DNA of 20,849 bases, from assembly GCA_003427395.1 (NCBI GenBank), contig BFEA01001130.1:34579-55427 (forward strand), in the 5' to 3' direction. A program made the translations under genes and the position numbers. Each line of letters begins with the position of its first letter. The stretch's first letter is position 1. The stretch comes from Chara braunii. Taxonomy: Eukaryota > Streptophyta > Charophyceae > Charales > Characeae. Shown here one piece after another: positions 17,221-20,849 of this stretch. The notes under the pieces were generated by a model, which was not told where the DNA came from, did no database searches, and worked only from the letters and a program-made list of their open reading frames with translations.

Positions 17221-18250
17221 TGCCACATTGTTGTCTCAGTGCTCCCGCGTTCGCGCGATTGGTGAAAAAGGAGCAATTAGAGGACCAGGTCTTTGTAGTG
17301 TATGCCAGACCTGTCACTGAGGCGAAGGAAGAGGATAGCTCCACATATCCAACCATTGCCAAGCTGTTGGAGGAATTCAAAGACTTGACGGAGTCGAGGA
17401 CAGGAGTAGTGTCGCGACCCATCCAGCACAGGATAGAGATAGAGCCTGGCAATAGGATTCCTAAGGGAGCAGTTTACAGGATGTCCCCTAGAGAGTTTGA
17501 GGAGCTGCGTAAGCAATTAGACGAGCTCCTTGAAAAGGGTTGGATCAGGCCCAGTTCCTCTCCTTTTAAAGCACCAGTCATGTTTGTCCCCAAGAAGGAA
17601 GGAGATCTTCGTATGTGTATAGACTATAGGGGTTTGAATGCGATTACTGTGAAGAATGTTGAACAACTGCCCAGGATAGACGATCTTCTAGATCGGGTGC
17701 AGGGTTGCAAGTATTTTTCTAAGATAGACCTGAAGTCCGGTTATCATCAGAGAGAGGTCCATCCTGATGATCAATACAAGACTGTATTCCGGACTAGATA
17801 CGGGCACTACGAGTTTATAGTGATGCCCTTTGGACTAACCAACGTGCCAGCCACCTTTCAGCGTTGTATGAATGACCTATTTAGACCATGGTTAGACAAG
17901 TTTGTGGTAGTCTACTTAGATGACATCTTAGTTTTTAGTAAGACCCTCCAGGAGCATCAGGGTCATCTAAGGCAGGTCTTGGAGAAGCTGAGAGAGTCTA
18001 ACTTCAAGATCAATCCAAAGAAGTGCGAGTGCGCCAAGACACAAGTCTTGTACTTGGGCCACCTATTAGACGGAGATGGCATTAAGCCAGAGGACAGTAA
18101 GATAGCGGCAATCAGAGATTGGCCGACGCCCCGCACATTGACAGAGTTGCGGTCGTTCCTAGGCCTAGCTAACTACAATAGAAAGTTCGTGAGGAACTTT
18201 TCTACTATCGCCGCTCCCCTGCGCAGGTTGCTTAAGAAAGAGCAATCTGG
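17221..18250 (+). pseudogene. pol: Element A reverse transcriptase domain
   Basis: This is the longest clean coding block of the element, within a frame open from 17106 to 18281. Motifs in order: EDQVFVVYARPVTE, KGWIRPSSSPFKAPVMFVPKK, LRMCIDYRGLN, FSKIDLKSGYH, MPFGLTNVPATFQ, and VVYLDDILVFSKT with the YLDD box at 17913-17924. The connection YLGHLLDGDGIKPEDSKI and FLGLANYNRKFVRNFS follow. Catalytic Asp residues are intact. The frame is lost near 18250, at the start of RNase H. Confidence 0.95.
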
Positions 18251-18755
18251 CAATGGGACAAAGATTGTACGTCTGCGCTAAAGAGACTGAAGCGCGCATT
18301 AATAGAGTACCCTGTCCTCAAAGTAACATTCGTCCTTGCCATTTGTCGTCACCACGGACGCAAGTCAGTATGGAATAGGCGCCGTATTGCAGCAGGATGA
18401 CGACAATGGCTATAGACCCGTAGAGTTCATGTCCGCGAGGATGCCCTCAGAGAAGGTAGCCACCTCGACGTACGAGAGAGAACTCTACGCTCTCAGGTAG
18501 GCTCTAGAGCACTGGAAGCATTACCTGCTTGGGTTACTTCAAAGTGTATTCTGACTACGAGACCCTTAGGTGGTTAAAGACCTAGGCCAAGATGACACCT
18601 AAGCTGACTAGGTGGGCCGCAAAGATAGACCAATATGACTTTGAGCTTAAGCTAGTGAAGGGCAAGTAGAATGTAGTTGCGGACGCTCTGAGTAGAAGAT
18701 CAGACTACTTTGGAGCTAAAGTACACTATCTGGATATAGGGAGAGACCTGCAGGA
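18251..18755 (+). pseudogene. pol: Element A RNase H domain (broken)
   Basis: The domain can be followed through three frames. WDKDCTSALKRLKRALIEYP reads to about 18335. Then come TTDASQYGIGAVLQQ (catalytic Asp codon 18357-18359) and STYERELYALR (catalytic Glu). After a shift near 18530 come VYSDYETLRWL (Asp) and NVVADALSRRS (Asp). The four acidic positions are kept. In-frame TAG stops lie at 18498, 18583 and 18667; two of these stand where related elements usually have Gln. Confidence 0.88.
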
Positions 18756-18759
18756 GAAA

Positions 18760-20254
18760 GTGAAGCAAGCGTATGTACAGGACCCTATCCATAGCGACCT
18801 CCTAAAGAGAGTTAGAGAGGCCCCAGAGACTGAGCCAAATTACCACACTACAGAGGGATTACTGTTTGAGAAGACTAATGTATTTGACCGCCTGTGCGTT
18901 CCCAACAACGAAGAGATTCGTAGTTTGATCCTTGGGGAATGCCACAATACTGAGGAACATTTCGGTTGGCAAAAGACATTAGCCAATGTGATGCGCGCGT
19001 ACAGGGATGAAGAATAACTGCATAGAGTATGTCCGCAGTTGCAAAGTGTGCCAGAGGAATAAGACTACTACACGCGCGCCCCTAGGTCTTCTCAAACCCT
19101 TGCCTATTCCTGATCAGCCGGGAGACTCAGTGTCCATAGACTTCATGGACACCCAAGTCGAGAGCAGACATGGTAAGAGCCAAGTCGTGGTCATAGTTGA
19201 CCGTTTTAGCAAGTATGCCGTTTTTGTTCCCTTGCGTGCACAGGCACGTACTGATTTAGTAATTCAGAAGTTCTTTGACTTTTAGGTTAGTGAGAATGGC
19301 ATCCCGTTGTCAATAGTTAGCGAGAGAGACAGTCGTTTCACCAGCCAGAACTGGCAAGAACTCATGAGAGTCTACAGATCTAAGCTATTGATGTCGTCTG
19401 GCCGCCATCCAGAGACAAACGGTCAGACTGGACAGATGAACAAGATCCTACAGCAAGTTCTGCGCATGTACATTAGACCTGATCAGATAAACTGGGACGA
19501 GATGTTGCCCAAGGTAGCTAGCGCATACAACAATAGTATGCATCTATCCACCTGTCGCACTCCCAATCAGTTGCACAAGTCCTTTAGGCCGCGCAGACCA
19601 TTCGAAGGACTGAACGGGGATCAAATTCACAGGCTACAGCCCGGTATTAGGGAGTTTGCGATACAACACGAGAAAGAACTAGCAACAGTTGTAGAGAACC
19701 TCAGGAAGGCCCAACATAGAATGATAGAACAGGCTAATAAGCACCATCGCCCATCGCAGTTTTAGGTAGGCGACTCAGTCTGGGTCAAGGCTAAAGAGCT
19801 CGCACCTGAGGAAAACATCTCGCACAAGCTACTGCCTGCATATAGAGGACCTTGGCCGGTTCTAGAAGTCAAGGGCGGAGAGGATGGACGGTCCTACACA
19901 ATAGAGATTCCAGCGCATCTCCACACCTATCCAGTGTTCCATGCTTCAAAGTTGTTGTCGTGTGTCACAAGTCAACAATTCCCTTCAAGAAGATCTATGA
20001 TCCCTTCGGATATGGACGGGAGCTATGACATTGACGACATTGTACGTGAAGATGTGTTTAGAACAGGAGGTAGAGGTCGTCCCCAAAAACAGTGTAAGGT
20101 CCAGTTTGCTTATCAGGAACCGGAGGACGACCGCTGGTTCACTAGGACAGAACTTCTAGAAACAACTCCCGACATAGTGAGAGCCTATGAGCGTGACAAG
20201 AAAGGTAAAGGTCCTGCCTTGGACTTAAATCTTCTCGGAGGACCTCGAATTTAG
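18760..20254 (+). pseudogene. pol: Element A integrase with GPY/F-like and chromodomain-like tail (broken)
   Basis: The zinc finger shows ECH-x4-H (ECHNTEEHFGW) and, after a frameshift near 19005, SCKVCQRNK, giving HHCC. The core keeps the first Asp (SVSIDFMDT, codon 19139). The second is Glu (IVSERDSRF, codon 19322) and the third, normally Glu, is Gly (NGQTGQMNK, codon 19430); their spacing is exactly 35 residues. From 19007 to 20254 the frame is continuous apart from TAG at 19283 and 19763. VGDSVWVKAKELAPEE and LLPAYRGPWPV give the GPY/F-like part. YDIDDIVRED, CKVQFAYQEPEDDRWF and LLETTPDIVRAYER look like a diverged chromodomain, the module chromoviruses use to target chromatin. The gene ends 11 bases before the 3' LTR. 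Confidence 0.9.
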
Positions 20255-20265
20255 AACGGCGGGAG
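20254..20265 (+). other. Probable polypurine tract
   Basis: GAACGGCGGGAG lies directly before the 3' LTR, where plus-strand synthesis would be primed. It is purine-rich but interrupted by two C, so its identity rests mainly on position. Confidence 0.45.
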
Positions 20266-20849
20266 TGAAACGGTTTTCACCTTTTAGCAGTAGCAGATAC
20301 ATACCCAGGGTTCGATCCCTAGACCTCGTTTTACCCATGTACAGTACTCGTGTAGACCCCGAGAGTTGAACCTGTGACCTGTATATCCGTAGACAGTCGG
20401 TAGGTCTGTCATAGGTCCATAGGTAGCAGGGGTTCGATCTGTAGATCTGTAGGGCTTAGCGAGTTCTAGAAGTCTAGCTGTAGCCCTTCTAGAAGGTCGG
20501 CAAGTGGACAAGTGGTCAAGTGGCGAGCCAAGTGGTGGACTATGTACGACTACGGTAGGTTATCGGTGAGTCCACAGTCAGTCAGTTGTAAGGTCCAGTC
20601 AGTCCCAGTCGGGTCCAGCAAGTACCACAGGGGACTGTGAGCACCATGGGCCGATGGCAAAGGGCAGACCAACGAGTTTCCGAAGTATGAATCAAGAGGC
20701 AGCACCCAGCCTTGCATTCATACCACCGCCTGTCGTGAAAGGGGGTCACTTTCTTGCGTGAGCCATGCGGAAGCGCTGTCACAGCGACTTGTGCAAGGAG
20801 GTCTGCAGTGAGCCCGGAGGACGCAGTGGGCGAGAGAGAAGGAGCTTAG
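20266..20849 (+). repeat. 3' LTR of element A (partial, cut by window edge)
   Basis: It matches the first 557 bases of the 5' LTR. It lacks the blocks near 6311 and 6403-6420 of the 5' copy but has extra sequence near 20719-20756 and 20800-20825. The TATA box is mutated to TATGAAT. A second B-box-like GGTTCGATCT lies near 20431; the 5' copy is mutated there. Confidence 0.93.

Larger units (their letters stand above)
6118..20849 (+). mobile_element. Element A: Ty3/gypsy chromovirus-like LTR retrotransposon, decayed, with a ~6.3 kb insertion, cut by the window edge
   Basis: The boundaries come from two direct repeats starting TGAAAYGGTTTTCACC at 6118 and 20266. The first ends in CA at 6955 and is followed after one base by a primer site of tRNA-iMet type. 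Internal order is gag with one CCHC knuckle, protease, RT, RNase H, integrase, chromodomain-like tail, then 3' LTR, which is the Ty3/gypsy order. The span exceeds 14.7 kb; without the foreign sequence between gag and protease it would be about 8.5-9 kb. Five bases before the left end are TTGAT, but the right end lies outside the window, so a target duplication cannot be tested. By eye the two LTRs differ at roughly 25-30 positions in about 520 aligned bases plus several indels, so the insertion is not recent. Confidence 0.93.

Overview
This is a eukaryotic, transposon-dominated window with no intact host gene. It holds decayed parts of two different Ty3/gypsy LTR retrotransposons in head-to-head orientation, plus a long stretch of unclassified repeat-rich DNA lying inside one of them. 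The gag and pol sequences look like families I associate with the charophyte green alga Chara braunii. That assignment is from memory and could not be checked here. The tRNA-iMet-type primer site, the chromodomain-like tail on one element and the single N positions fit a plant-lineage draft assembly.

Layout. 1-1157: unassigned sequence with six N. 1158-5168 (minus strand): element B, a gag-pol remnant with RT, RNase H and integrase, but no visible zinc knuckle, protease or LTRs. 5224-5298: an array of five TGACGTGGC-type motifs just upstream of B gag. 5300-6117: AT-rich DNA ending in a 33-bp satellite. 6118-20849 (plus strand): element A. It has an 838-bp 5' LTR (6118-6955), a primer binding site (6957), a 1.3-kb leader rich in simple repeats and W-box-like motifs, gag (8295-10300), about 6.3 kb of foreign or unclassified sequence, then protease, RT, RNase H, integrase and a chromodomain-like tail (about 16690-20254), and a 3' LTR (20266 onward) cut by the window edge.

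Both elements are dead. The reading frame moves among all three frames and is broken by in-frame stops. In A the protease Asp is Asn and two of the three integrase catalytic residues are changed. Whatever mobility A has left would depend on its LTRs, primer site and leader being served by proteins from another copy.

The least explained part is 10.35-16.69 kb. No protein family is recognisable there. It contains several families of repeated inverted-repeat units whose stems differ while the pairing is kept, a 186-bp tandem duplication, and a possible second primer site of tRNA-Arg type at 15026. I think this is a long-LTR or non-autonomous element nested in A, but its ends were not found.
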